The notes beneath the pieces were generated by a model. It did no database searches, was not told the DNA's origin, and saw only the letters and a program-made list of their open reading frames with translations. Source: Hormiphora californensis (lineage: Eukaryota > Ctenophora > Tentaculata > Cydippida > Pleurobrachiidae). Taken from it: DNA of 64,000 nt. The stretch is from contig CM035359.1 of assembly GCA_020137815.1 (NCBI GenBank), forward strand, positions 7,063,968 through 7,127,967. The letters are read 5' to 3'. The translations under genes were made by a program, and so were the position numbers. Below, piece after piece: positions 11,875 to 22,004 of this stretch. Every line of letters starts with the position of its first letter. Position 1 is the stretch's first letter.

Positions 11875-12189
11875 TATGAGACTCATTGCTCTAAGGAACA
11901 AACAAATTATCTCTATTATAATTTGGAAATGTCGCGTCGAAGTTTTTTCATCCGATCGATATCAATAGGGTGTGTTTTCGAAAGCTCAGGATTAGCTTAG
12001 TCGATTAGAAAAAGAATTAATCTAATCCCATGTAGGGTTTTTGAAAAAATCGACATCAAAGATCAAAAAACCACAAATAAAAGACAGAGTAGGAATGGGT
12101 GCTCCTTCATAAAAAATTTTATGCGACCAAAGCTGTAAAGCTGTTGCTCACACTTTTGGAACAATTCAGTCCCCATAGTTACCACTTCA

Positions 12190-12203
12190 GTTGCCATGGC
12201 AAC
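12190..12203. promoter_or_regulatory. Perfect X-box palindrome (RFX-type site)
   Basis: GTTGCCATGGCAAC, the perfect 14-bp palindrome recognised by RFX factors, which control ciliary genes in animals. It is 1.7 kb upstream of CFAP68 and 4 kb upstream of IFT57. Function is inferred from the motif and location only. Confidence 0.55.
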
Positions 12204-12502
12204 CGTGTTATTTCCGTTAAAAGTGGCAAAAACAACCACACGGCGAAGCCGTGTGGGTTATCAAAAAGCCTTTACTTGGGGCGCACCCAATGGGTGTGCT
12301 AGTCTCTATTATAATTTGGAGATGAACGACGTAGTGATGGTCGTTCGTTAGGCGGTATCTAAGCGACAGTCTGCTCCTTCATAAAACACTTCATATGACC
12401 AAAGCTGTATAAGCTGTCATTCACACTTTGGAACTTCCAGTGGAAGTTTGTTAATATTTTCGAATGACTTTTAACATGTCAGTCCCCATAGTTACCAATT
12501 CA

Positions 12503-12516
12503 GTTGCCATGGCAAC
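12503..12516. promoter_or_regulatory. Second perfect X-box palindrome
   Basis: A second GTTGCCATGGCAAC in the duplicated block. The palindrome is intact in both copies although the surrounding repeat has diverged. Confidence 0.55.
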
Positions 12517-13945
12517 CGTTTTATAGACGTTGAAAGGGGCAAAAAGAACCACCCGGCGAAGCCGGGTGGGTTATCGAAAAGCCCTTACTTGAGGCGCACC
12601 CAATGGGTGCGCTAGTCTTTTAAAAATCAAACACAAATGTCACCGGTTATATGAGGATAAATTACCATTTACCAGGTCACGGGTTCCCAGCAAACGGGTA
12701 CTCTATATGGTTTAACTAACAAAACTTACCTTCAGAAAATATCTTCTTGAAATATATCTGGAAATCCTTGGTATAAAACTAACCGCTTTTGAAACGAGAG
12801 TTAGTGAGACGAAGTCCGCACCAAGTGATGCTAGTAGTCAAGACCTAACAGAACTCGTGTTGTTCTTTAAAAATATGGACAATGAAAAGCGGACAATAAA
12901 TGTATATTTGTATTTGTATTTGTATTTGTAAACTAAACGGTAACTGATAGAGAATCGATAGCCCTAACCGATAACCCCAAACCAAACCCTAACCAGACCC
13001 TAACGGATAGCCTTAACCCGTCGCGTGCGCTAAAACTACGAATTGTTAGCAATTAAAGGCACCCAGATTTTAACGTTTTCCCACCCGGACACCCACGAGC
13101 GCCGTCCCTGCCTGAAGTCCGTTTGACTTGATTCTTTCACCAGTTGTTACGCGGTCGCTTGTCATAGTTGGAAAACGGTAATGGAAAACGGAGATACGGT
13201 AAGGGGACACGTAACCGTGGCCGGCCAATCAGGGCGCTAGTACGTGCTGAACACATGCACTTTTTGCCGTGCGTTATGTAAAGTGTGCGTCTCATTACTG
13301 TATTTCCATTACGGTAATGCGACTACAAGCGGCGCTGTTAGATCTGACAATTATCTACCTTGCTGTTTTTGAGAGAAGTTAATTGGACTTAAGGAGGCTG
13401 AGCAAGAGCCGTTTAAAGATGGGTTGTTTTCAAAAAGTGACGTCACAGGTTCCTGCAGGGACATCTTTTTAGTTTTTTCAAATTTTGATTTTACCGCACT
13501 CGATTTTGCGGAGTTTGGTTCATATCTCCTGTTCCTGATAAGATAGAGACTTGAAACCGGTTGCATTTAAAAGCTATTATCTTTCTCTTTCCAATTATGT
13601 ATACCCCCCCCCCCCCCCAGCGCAGTATTCCCTCCAGGCCCTGAAGCGTATGCCAAGATCGAGGGGTAAAATCAGGCAGCTCTCATCTTGCTAATCCGTT
13701 TCCTGGGAACCCCTGGCCAAAGGAAATCAAGATGCACATACTGAACAAGTTTCATATCGATTGAATAAGATTTGGGGTGGCTACGGTGAAAAATGTCGTA
13801 TTTAGGACCCTTAAACATTGAGTTACTATACGGGAAATCACACGCAGCTGGTTTTTGCAAAATTTTGTCAGTTGTCACCACTGTAAATTGTGCGGCTCAG
13901 TGCGGCTCAGTGCACACTTCTGTAACTCAATCCCTTGATTTAGCG

Positions 13946-16900
13946 ATGGCAAGTGTCCCGCCGTTCCGCTACACCCTAACTGCTTCACCTGATGGAGAGG
14001 TTTGGGACCACACCGACGATACCCATAAATTCTCTGTAAGTAAGCAACAGTGTAAAACATTTCTCTTCACCTTCATTTCTATATCACGTAATATTGACTT
14101 CGTAGCTTTCACGATCGTTTCCTGCGCAACATATTCCATGATCATTGTATCAATACAACATGACATGTATTACCTACATTGTAACACTTTCAGACTTTTG
14201 GATGGCGGACAACCACCACTGAAAATGCTTACAACACACAGACACGAATTGGAAATTGGAATGAACGAAACTTTGGACTAGACGAAATCCAAAAACAACA
14301 TCAACCTAAATCACAGGTACCCAACAATTTATTAGTAAGGGTCCAGTTAGAGATTTTGCTACCGGAGCTAGTTACATGGTGCAGGGCCCTGCTGACACTG
14401 CTGACACTGTTGCGCGCGCTAGGTACTTTAGATGCAATTCACATCGAAATCCCTGCTAGTCATCGAAGGTGTCGCGTGCAGCATGGTTCATAGGGATTCT
14501 CCCAGCTAGCTCCTGGTGCTGGTTTCCAGTTTCTGGTGCCAGTTTCCAATCTGCAACTGGAGCGTAATTACATATTACAGGTTTTCTGTCTCTCTTTCTG
14601 TCTTCTCTATCCCTCGCTGTTTGTTGTCAGTTAGGTACATAGCAACCTATTGAAGTTATTGTACCTCAACGAAATTCAATACTTTGATTACATTATTCAT
14701 TTCACCAGCCACCATGACCTTGAACTTTCTTATCACAAATTTACATCCTCGATTACTCTTATTTCCCCCAGTATAATACGTTGCTTAGTTTATAGACCAA
14801 GCCGTAAATTGATAGAAGCACAACAATAGTTTAGTCTTTAGAGCTCCTTTACATATATGTGAGTAGGTACATAAACGACAATTGTCTGGCACAGCTAGCT
14901 TTCTGATTTGCAGTGAAGAAATGTCTCTAAGTCCTAAGAGCCGTGATTGAAACCTGAAACGGAGCACCGTGATATTAATCGACCTGCTAAAGTCGGATTT
15001 TTTGAAGTTGTCACCCCCTTCTCGTGCACGGAATGTTTTTTTGTGCGTCACATCACATGTTAACGTGTGGTGTGCGCGTCAAAATTGATAAATTTCACAC
15101 TGCGCGGTCATTTTGGGGTGACAACTTCAAAAAAATCCGACTTTATATGTAGATTGAATATATTGAGCACAATTCAGCACATTATTGTTTGGTTGTCCAG
15201 CTTGATATATAGGAGTCTCGTAATGATGAATTCTGTTGTGGCACACGTTGTGTATATCAGGGTCAATTATTACAACCAAATAACAATATGAATAATAACT
15301 AAATTGTTATAATAGGTGTGTAATCATGTCCTCTTTGGAGCCATCATTCGTTCCCTGGTACTACACTACAGAGATGTCCCTGTGTTCAACACATTCACAC
15401 TCTACCTTCAATCCGGTGAGGAGATGATGATTAACCCTGTAGTCCTGGCCCATACCAGCCCCCAGTTTTACAACTATTGCAAGACGCTAAAGAGAGAAGA
15501 GTCCGGTTTGGACCTATCGGATTACCAGGACGAATCTGTGAGAATAGTAATTGAGGCTGTGTACTCTGGTACCCAGGATTTGGTAGATATGACACTCCAA
15601 TCATTCCGTGACGCCCTGAAATTGTCATTGCTCTGGGAGATACAATGGGTTATTAATGCCTGTTACACCTGGCTGGATAAACAGATAGCCAATGTGACAT
15701 GTGACCCAGAAACACTGGATCTGTTTGTGAAGGAGACATGCTTCCTTTGGACAGAGAGTTCAGCTTGGAAACCTCTGAACGCTCTAACACGGCGAATATA
15801 CCAGATGGAAAGTAGGAGGACGTTAGTTGAGGTTCTGTGTAGGAGGTATAAAGGATTATCAACTATTGAACTAAAACTCCTTCTTGTCTGTTCTGAGTGT
15901 GACAGGGACACGTGTATTCTCCTGGACATCCTCTTTAACAAGATACACACCGAGATTGCAGACGGTACTTTCTCCTTATCTACTAACCTAAAGTTTCTAC
16001 TAGAAAACTCATGCATGGATCGCCTTGCAGCTACTGCCCAAACCTCCTTTGAACTTCACTTCAGCTCGATCTTGGAGAGCCACCAAATGCTAGCTACTGA
16101 TGACTTTCAGTGGCTGTTAAACTTTCGAAAGTGTTGTTTTGTAGCTAAGAAGCCGATAGTAACCATGGAGACAGTGCTATTAAAGATGGTCCCGGGCCGG
16201 TCTGATGAGGAGAAGTTCCAGTACTTGATTGATCATGCATCTGACCTTGGTAACCTATCCAACTTCCTAAGTCACATAGGAATACATGTGAACTGTAACA
16301 AAGTTACCGATCCTGTACCTAGAGTTGAGACTCTAGCAGTGGAGCATGCCTGGAGACCACTACCACTACAGTATACCAATGTACCACCAATATTTAGCGA
16401 CTCTCAAGTGTTATTCGATGACACTGCATGGTCATCTCACAGGATTGATGCCCTACCAGTAAAGAATCAAAACACTGTATATTTCTGTTTGAATTGTGAC
16501 CATGACTGGCCCTCGTGTAGACTGAAAACACACTGCGGGTTCAAACTAGTCGCTATGGTTGGTAAATATGACGATACCTCTCCCTCTCCCTCGCGTGACA
16601 TGCCCACTACTCGAGAGTGGCCGGTAGTGTCGTTACCTATCGCTGTAGCTTGTAGCAATGCAAGAATGATTAAACTGAGATATAAATTAGAACCAATTGA
16701 TGGCTATCATTTTCACGAGAAACGTTTTAGAGGAAGAGATATTTTAGTTGGGAAGAAATGTCTTTATGTATCAAAGAAGTAACATGTAATAACACTGGTC
16801 TCTGCTCCCAATTAAATGAGTGTCCTTATTTAGGGGGGATACTATCCTTGTACTGCTTGTGTATGTACTCTGATAACACAGCTTTATTTTCAGTTTGGCC

Positions 16901-18632
16901 ACTACTTTGAATCTACCCAGAAAGAAATGCTATCAACAATTCGCAAACCAGAGTACGCTGACTCCATCCAATATCTTCTGAGTGAGTAGTAGCGAATGTG
17001 AATTTTACGGCGAGGTACGGTAGAGTTTGGGGTCGGGAAAGACAGATCTAACAAAATCAGTCACACTTTTCGTGGCCACTTTGATGTAACGCGCGAACAC
17101 ATTTTGTTATTGAAAGTCTTTAAATAGCGAACCAAGCGTGACATAAGGGCGCGCGCTGCAGTGTGTGTGTGTGTGTGTGTGAGTGTGTGTGTGTGTGTAA
17201 GGGGGCACCCTAGTAACAGGGGAACAACAAATCTCCCTTGTGATTAATGGAGCATAGTCGCCATAGTTATGAGATCTCGGCAAATATTCAATATTCAATC
17301 GTTCCAATGCCATCTACATAGATGGGTTCCAGCGCCGTCTAGATGGGTAAGCGGTAAATACTCACTCGGTTCTTCACATTTTTCGGACGTTTTTGACCAT
17401 AACTCAGCCATTTCTTGACCAATTTGCAAAATCTTGGGCTCATTTGAAAGAAGACATTAAGAGCTTTCCAATGAGCTCTAAAAAAGTAAAATCGGTGCAA
17501 AATGCGCGGCGCTACGGCGAAAACGCGCATTTTACGCCATAGCGCCGCGCATTTTGCGCCGATTTTCATTTTCTAGGGCTCATTTTAAAGGTCTTAATAT
17601 CTTCTTTCCAATGAGCCCAAGATTTTGCAAATTGGTCAAGAAATGGCTGAGTTATGGTCAAAAACGTCCGAAAAATGTGAAGAACCGAGTGAGTATTTAC
17701 CGCTTACCGTCTAGATGGGCTTGAGACGTGCGCCTGAAGCCTGTTTAGAAAACGGTCTCTACGCGTTTAGACGGAATTAGATTGAATTAGACGAAATGAG
17801 ACGGATTTAAACGAAATGAGACGGAAACCAAACCCGTCTCTAGCCCGTCTGACTCCGTCTCAATCCCGTCTAGGGTAGTGTCTGACGGTGTATAAGGTCC
17901 AAATGAGGCACGGAGCTTTTCTGAATCAGCTTTTCAAGACGAATCCAACGCAACCGGAATTAGCTTTCTATCTTATCGGGAAGGTTCGGTTCACTCACGC
18001 TCATTTTTAGTCATTTTTGCCGCGCGAGCCAATCAGAGGCCAGAATTTCGAAATCCAGCCCTCTGATTGGCTCGCGCGGCTAAAAATGAAAAAAGTGAAC
18101 CACACCTTCCCGATAAGATAGAAAGCTAATTCCGGTTGCGTTGGATTCGTCTTGAAAAGCTGATTCAGAAAAACTCCGTGCCTCATTTGGACCTTATACA
18201 CCGTCAGACACTAGTCTAGGGCAAAACCCGTCTAGATCTAAACGGGTACCGTCTACGGAAAATGAATAATTGCCCGAGATCTTAACTAAGCCGAAATTAT
18301 CTTGTCACACTTATAAAACCTCAGGAAAGGAAGCGACGGCGTACCCTGGCCATCAACCGGAGCTGTGTAGTGATTACACTAAGAGCCTTATTAATGATAT
18401 GTACCAAAGCAACTACTCTCTCAACTACCAAGAGTAAGTAATACAGAAGTACCCTGCTGTTTTTAGTAGAGTGTGAGGAATACAAGGTTCAGATAATTGC
18501 AAAGTTTATTACTTTTCACGTTTAGTTGTAACATGTTGTTGAGTACTCAACAAGTAACACATGTGTTTCAGGCACGTATTACAGCAGCAGCAGGGAGAGG
18601 AAGAGGTAACGTCCAAGGAATCAGCAGAGTAA
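13946..18632 (+). CDS. CFAP68: Cilia- and flagella-associated protein 68 (CFAP68), five exons
   Basis: CFAP68 (C11orf1) is a small microtubule inner protein of ciliary doublets. Exons: 13946-14035, 14194-14316, 16894-16981, 18325-18433, 18572-18632 (471 nt, 156 aa; vertebrate form about 150 aa). Family signatures: an N-terminal GEVW, then FGWRTTTTENAYNTQTRIGN, WNERNF, FGHYFESTQ and YPGHQPELCSDYTKS, in the order known for the family. Splice phases 0, 0, 1, 2 match at each junction; donors include GTAAGTAAG and GTGAGT. If the last intron were retained, the ORF would stop after NYQE; the last exon adds a Q/E-rich tail and is less certain. Intron 2 (14317-16893) contains a BTB ORF on the same strand and a foldback element; intron 3 contains two more. 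Start: first ATG, followed by family sequence. Confidence 0.92.
14990..15143. mobile_element. TA-flanked foldback element (AAGTCGGATT family)
   Basis: Ends AAGTCGGATTTTTTGAAG ... CTTCAAAAAAATCCGACTT with TA at 14988-14989 and 15144-15145. The interior differs from the 11649 copy, leaving only terminal similarity. It lies in CFAP68 intron 2, about 170 bp before the BTB ORF. Confidence 0.8.
15316..16782 (+). CDS. BTB-domain protein nested in a CFAP68 intron (5' end uncertain)
   Basis: Long ORF of 489 codons including the stop. A BTB/POZ-like N-terminus is visible (FTLYLQSGEE, VVLAHTSPQFYNY, then VRIVIEAVYSGTQDLVD and FRDALKLSLLWEI), followed by a helical, BACK-like region (roughly residues 110-270) and a C-terminal part of unknown type. 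BTB proteins often act as adaptors for cullin-3 ligases or as transcription factors; nothing here decides which. The frame begins directly after a TAG that can serve as a splice acceptor, and codon 1 is GTG, so a 5' exon is missing. A weak candidate is the ATG at about 15222 (MMNSVVAHV) with donor at 15249. The first in-frame ATG (15424) would cut into the BTB fold. The rest of the ORF has no intron, unlike its neighbours, which suggests retrocopy origin. Confidence 0.75.
   Translation: MCNHVLFGAIIRSLVLHYRDVPVFNTFTLYLQSGEEMMINPVVLAHTSPQFYNYCKTLKREESGLDLSDYQDESVRIVIEAVYSGTQDLVDMTLQSFRDALKLSLLWEIQWVINACYTWLDKQIANVTCDPETLDLFVKETCFLWTESSAWKPLNALTRRIYQMESRRTLVEVLCRRYKGLSTIELKLLLVCSECDRDTCILLDILFNKIHTEIADGTFSLSTNLKFLLENSCMDRLAATAQTSFELHFSSILESHQMLATDDFQWLLNFRKCCFVAKKPIVTMETVLLKMVPGRSDEEKFQYLIDHASDLGNLSNFLSHIGIHVNCNKVTDPVPRVETLAVEHAWRPLPLQYTNVPPIFSDSQVLFDDTAWSSHRIDALPVKNQNTVYFCLNCDHDWPSCRLKTHCGFKLVAMVGKYDDTSPSPSRDMPTTREWPVVSLPIAVACSNARMIKLRYKLEPIDGYHFHEKRFRGRDILVGKKCLYVSKK
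17161..17198. repeat. GT microsatellite
   Basis: (GT)n with one GA interruption, in CFAP68 intron 3. Confidence 0.9.
17347..17707. mobile_element. Foldback element with 11-bp target duplication
   Basis: Arms of at least 100 bp starting GTAAGCGGTAAATACTCACT and mirrored to the right end. Both sides carry CGTCTAGATGG (17336-17346 and 17708-17718). The centre pairs GCGCGGCGCTACGGCG with CGCCATAGCGCCGCGC. Long arms plus a 9-11 bp duplication resemble Mutator-like MITEs. It lies in CFAP68 intron 3. Confidence 0.8.
17876..18213. mobile_element. hAT-like foldback element, 8-bp target duplication
   Basis: Ends TAGTGTCTGACGG ... CCGTCAGACACTA, with GTCTAGGG at 17868-17875 and 18214-18221. Arms extend about 150 bp to a centre with CCAATCAGAGG and its mirror. 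The TAGNG terminus and 8-bp duplication fit hAT. It ends about 110 bp before CFAP68 exon 4. Confidence 0.85.
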
Positions 18633-19235
18633 CTAGGAATACAATACTCGCTCTTTGGGACTAGGTACCGAACTCTCTGAAGCAGTAATCGCGGGACTAT
18701 CGAATGGGGCATTAGGGGGCTTGTAAAGTGCATGTATTTATTGACCACGAGAGAGACATTTTAAATGTGTAAATTGACCCATGTGACTTTTGTCCTGACT
18801 GATTTTAGCACAGCCAATAATATGTACAAATGTAACTTTCAGATTTGTTTTAGATATTGTTATTCATTTGTTATTTCTTTGTTATACTGACGCTACTCAT
18901 TAATAGTGTGGCACTGTCCGCCCTATATTATAGCAAATATACTACAGTCTATAATATATGTGACTACTAAAGTGCACCAAATAATGATTGGTGTCATAGA
19001 ATTTGCACTTTACTACTTAACAGAATTATAATATTGGGTACTGCTGCAATAAATCGGTATGTCTTTCTCTCAATCCCTGCCTGGCGCCGCCAACCCCGTC
19101 GTGTGCCTAATTTGAGAATCAGATCGGGGTCTGGCACCACCAGACTTACTCCCATGTCATCTATAATTTGGCATGACGCCATTTCCCTCGTCTATCTAGC
19201 ATTCTAGCAACTATTACAGGTGTGGTACTGAAAAT

Positions 19236-19352
<117 letters not shown>

Positions 19353-19433
19353 ACGTGCTAAAAGTCTAGTAGGGCAGCTGCAGTTGGTTAGATAGATTTA
19401 ATATTTCTTTGTTTTCTTGCCATATCACCCCAG

Positions 19434-19623
19434 TCAGTTACGTAAGTGTTCCTTCAGTTGTTCCTTCAATTCCAGTCCTTCCGATCCTGGTGCCACTAGA
19501 TCGCTGTCACCAGTCTGTCGGTCGAAGGCCCGGTATGAGTTATGTAACCAGATCAGCCGGCTAGACAGTTCTTGCCACGCTACGCAGTCTGTCGTTCCCG
19601 CGATGAATATCACCTTCGGCCCG
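19434..19623 (+). CDS. Possible upstream exon of the unrecognised gene at 20527
   Basis: A strong pyrimidine-rich acceptor (TTCTTTGTTTTCTTGCC...CAG) opens a 190-nt frame rich in Ser/Pro and Cys, ending before GTGTGA. The downstream exon needs a phase this donor does not provide, so at least one exon would lie between. The opposite strand is also open here (ELKEQLKEHLRN), so strand and reality are both uncertain. No family recognised. Confidence 0.25.
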
Positions 19624-20032
19624 GTGTGACAGGTTGGTCATGCGCGTCAGTCATTGTCACGTGATATTAATGCTAAAACAGTGCACTTTAATTTGATTTA
19701 GAGTACCGCGCGTGACGATGTTATCAGCTGTGGGGGACAGCGTGGGAAAATTGTGTTTTAGTCTTCAGACGTAATTTCTCGATGGGTATTATATTGGAGG
19801 GGGGATCAAACAGTCTGCACCTTGTTGAGTAAGGGATGGGACTTACTCATTAAACTGCACCGGTGGTGACTGGTGGGCTGACTTTCGAACTATTCTTTAG
19901 CTGCAATCGTGATGGTCTTTATAATTATAATATCGCATAGCTCGGATATTATACTTCTCCTTTGTGCGTTCACGGTTCACCGAATGAACAACAGGAGATG
20001 CTCCTTTTGTCAGGAGATGAGATATCTAGGAT

Positions 20033-20277
<245 letters not shown>

Positions 20278-20420
20278 AAAGATATAGGGGACGGAACGTG
20301 CGTCATATGGTTTACATGAGGGACCGGATAGCGCCGGGGCGAATCACTCTAATCATAATACACCTCCCCTGATCTCTTCATATTTACTCGCTGTGATCAA
20401 TCTTACCTCTCTCCCCTGCT

Positions 20421-20467
<47 letters not shown>

Positions 20468-20526
20468 CTATGGCAACATCTACTATAACTGCCCACTAAC
20501 ATATTGTCGCTGTACATTGGTACTAG

Positions 20527-21287
20527 TACTCCACGACAACTTGATGCCACTAGGAACAAGGATCCTTCATTCGAAGACTTGTTTTCTTCAATTGGTTAGA
20601 CCCTCTCTGTGTTCTATATTACAGTCGCTCTGGCTTTACAAGACTATGGAATTAGACCGAATAATGGTTAGTAAGACTCTAATGTGAGTCAAATGTCAAA
20701 TAAAGATGGATGTCAAATAAAAAGGGATGGTCACTAAACCTGTCTAATACAGGTTCATTTACTTCTATTTTATTTAGGAACTGGCGATCAAATTCTCGAT
20801 TCGATCTCAATCTTTTTTATGTTTGAACTATCAAAATTTTTCGATTTGATCTCCATTCCATCTTTTGGGGTTCAAAAACGTTCGATTCGATCTCGATTCG
20901 CTTTGTAATTCAATTCGATCTTTCGATAATCGATTCGATCCGATGATATCGGCCATTTCTACTAGGAACCGGCGATTCTTGGTATTTTCTTTTCTTTCTC
21001 GATCTGGTTTTTCGGGGTTCAAAAACTTTCGATATACATAATTGCCGGTTTTATTGCTGTACTTATGCAGTATCTGACACAATGTGTACATTCTTCATTG
21101 CGTCTCAGCTATCCCTAAGGATTGAATGAATTATAAAGGAGCTGTCCCAGTACACAACAATGCAGAACCCGATTTTTCTTATCATCCTCTCTCCCTCCAA
21201 TCACCAAGTCCCCAACCTCGTCCCCAACATCCCCCTTCCCTTCTTCCCAGTCCCAACACGGTGACTGGCAGTACTCCAGTTACCTAA
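20527..21287 (+). CDS. Unrecognised gene, three 3' exons
   Basis: Exons 20527-20594, 20625-20666 and 21151-21287. Phases match (enter at phase 2, then 1, 1) and the frame ends at TAA. Acceptors (TTACTAG weak, ATATTACAG, CTGTCCCAG) and donors (GTTAGACC, GTTAGTAAG) are reasonable, and the first intron is only 30 bp. The joined peptide contains ATRNKDPSFEDLFSSI and ALALQDYGIRPNN, then a Ser/Pro/Gln-rich tail (SPSPQPRPQHPPS). I do not recognise the family. Upstream exons were not established; microsatellites occupy most of the preceding kilobase. A 60-bp piece of the last exon recurs inverted at 26222-26285. Confidence 0.5.
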
Positions 21288-22004
21288 CGATGTAATTGTA
21301 TATCTTGTCTCTTTCATTGCATACAACCATACACAAATATGCATACTATGGATATGAGTGTGCCTAATTACAGCCAACCCTGTCCCTTTTTCCGCGGTCC
21401 AGTGAACTTTTGAAAGTGATCCATACGCCAGCTAATTTACACATTTCTAAATTTCTTTTCTCCAATTCTCCATGTGGCAAATTTTTCCGTTTCGCATTAG
21501 ATATTATGTTGTTCCATAAATATTGTAGGATAGCTATAGCCGGAACACCGATTTACCTAACGGATAAGTTTCCCCCGGAATGTTTTGACCTAGGTATTTT
21601 AACTAAATTCCAGACTTTTCTAATTAAAATAGTAAGGTATATTTCATATAAAATGAGAATATGTTATAGAAGGTCATTGATTCAGTGACACAACAGCTGT
21701 CATTACTGCACTTTGCTGAGCAATTAAACTGAATCAGAGATGATCATCAGAATTAATCCTCTAGCCCTGTTTCATGAGACATTTAGTAACAGTTAATGTA
21801 TCTCTCTCTATCTATCTATCTATCTCTCTCTCTCTATCTATCTATCTACCTCTATCTCTCTATCTATCTATCTACCTCTATCTCTCTATCTATCTACCTC
21901 TCTCTCTATCTCCCTTCTTCCCTTTCTCTCTCAACGCTTTCTTAATTTATTGTTCTGATGTAAGTCATTTCTTTCTCGGTCTTGCTTTGAATGAGCTAAT
22001 TGTA
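21288..22004. other. Intergenic, AT-rich, with a CTAT microsatellite
   Basis: Tetranucleotide CTAT/CTCT tract at about 21797-21912. An AT-rich 92-codon ORF (21410-21688) has no splice or family support. Nothing else seen. Confidence 0.6.

Larger units (their letters stand above)
12100..12620. repeat. Duplicated block carrying X-box palindromes
   Basis: Two direct copies (about 12100-12310 and 12370-12620) share TGCTCCTTCATAAAA, CCAAAGCTGTA, AGTCCCCATAGTTACCA, the X-box, a CGGCGAAGCCG hairpin and GCGCACCCAATGGGTG. No coding evidence. Confidence 0.8.
8198..13945. other. Intergenic region between IFT57 and CFAP68, made of foldback repeats
   Basis: No exon with supportable splice phases was found here. 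The content is nested and adjacent inverted-repeat elements (8376-8502, 8623-9384, 9921-10138, 11314-11874), a GC-rich palindromic patch (about 9640-9850), diverged repeats with CRE-type palindromes (10570-11310), a duplicated block with X-boxes (12100-12620) and a C run at about 13602. The two flanking ciliary genes are transcribed away from this region. Confidence 0.7.

Noticed and set aside
19447-19629. Minus-strand frame with ELSSRLIWLHN and ELKEQLKEHLRN.
   Set aside because: No acceptable acceptor or start codon opens this frame; the plus strand has the better splice acceptor at the same place.
21410-21688. 92-codon ORF on the plus strand.
   Set aside because: AT-rich, with no splice context, no recognisable family and no conserved-looking pattern.
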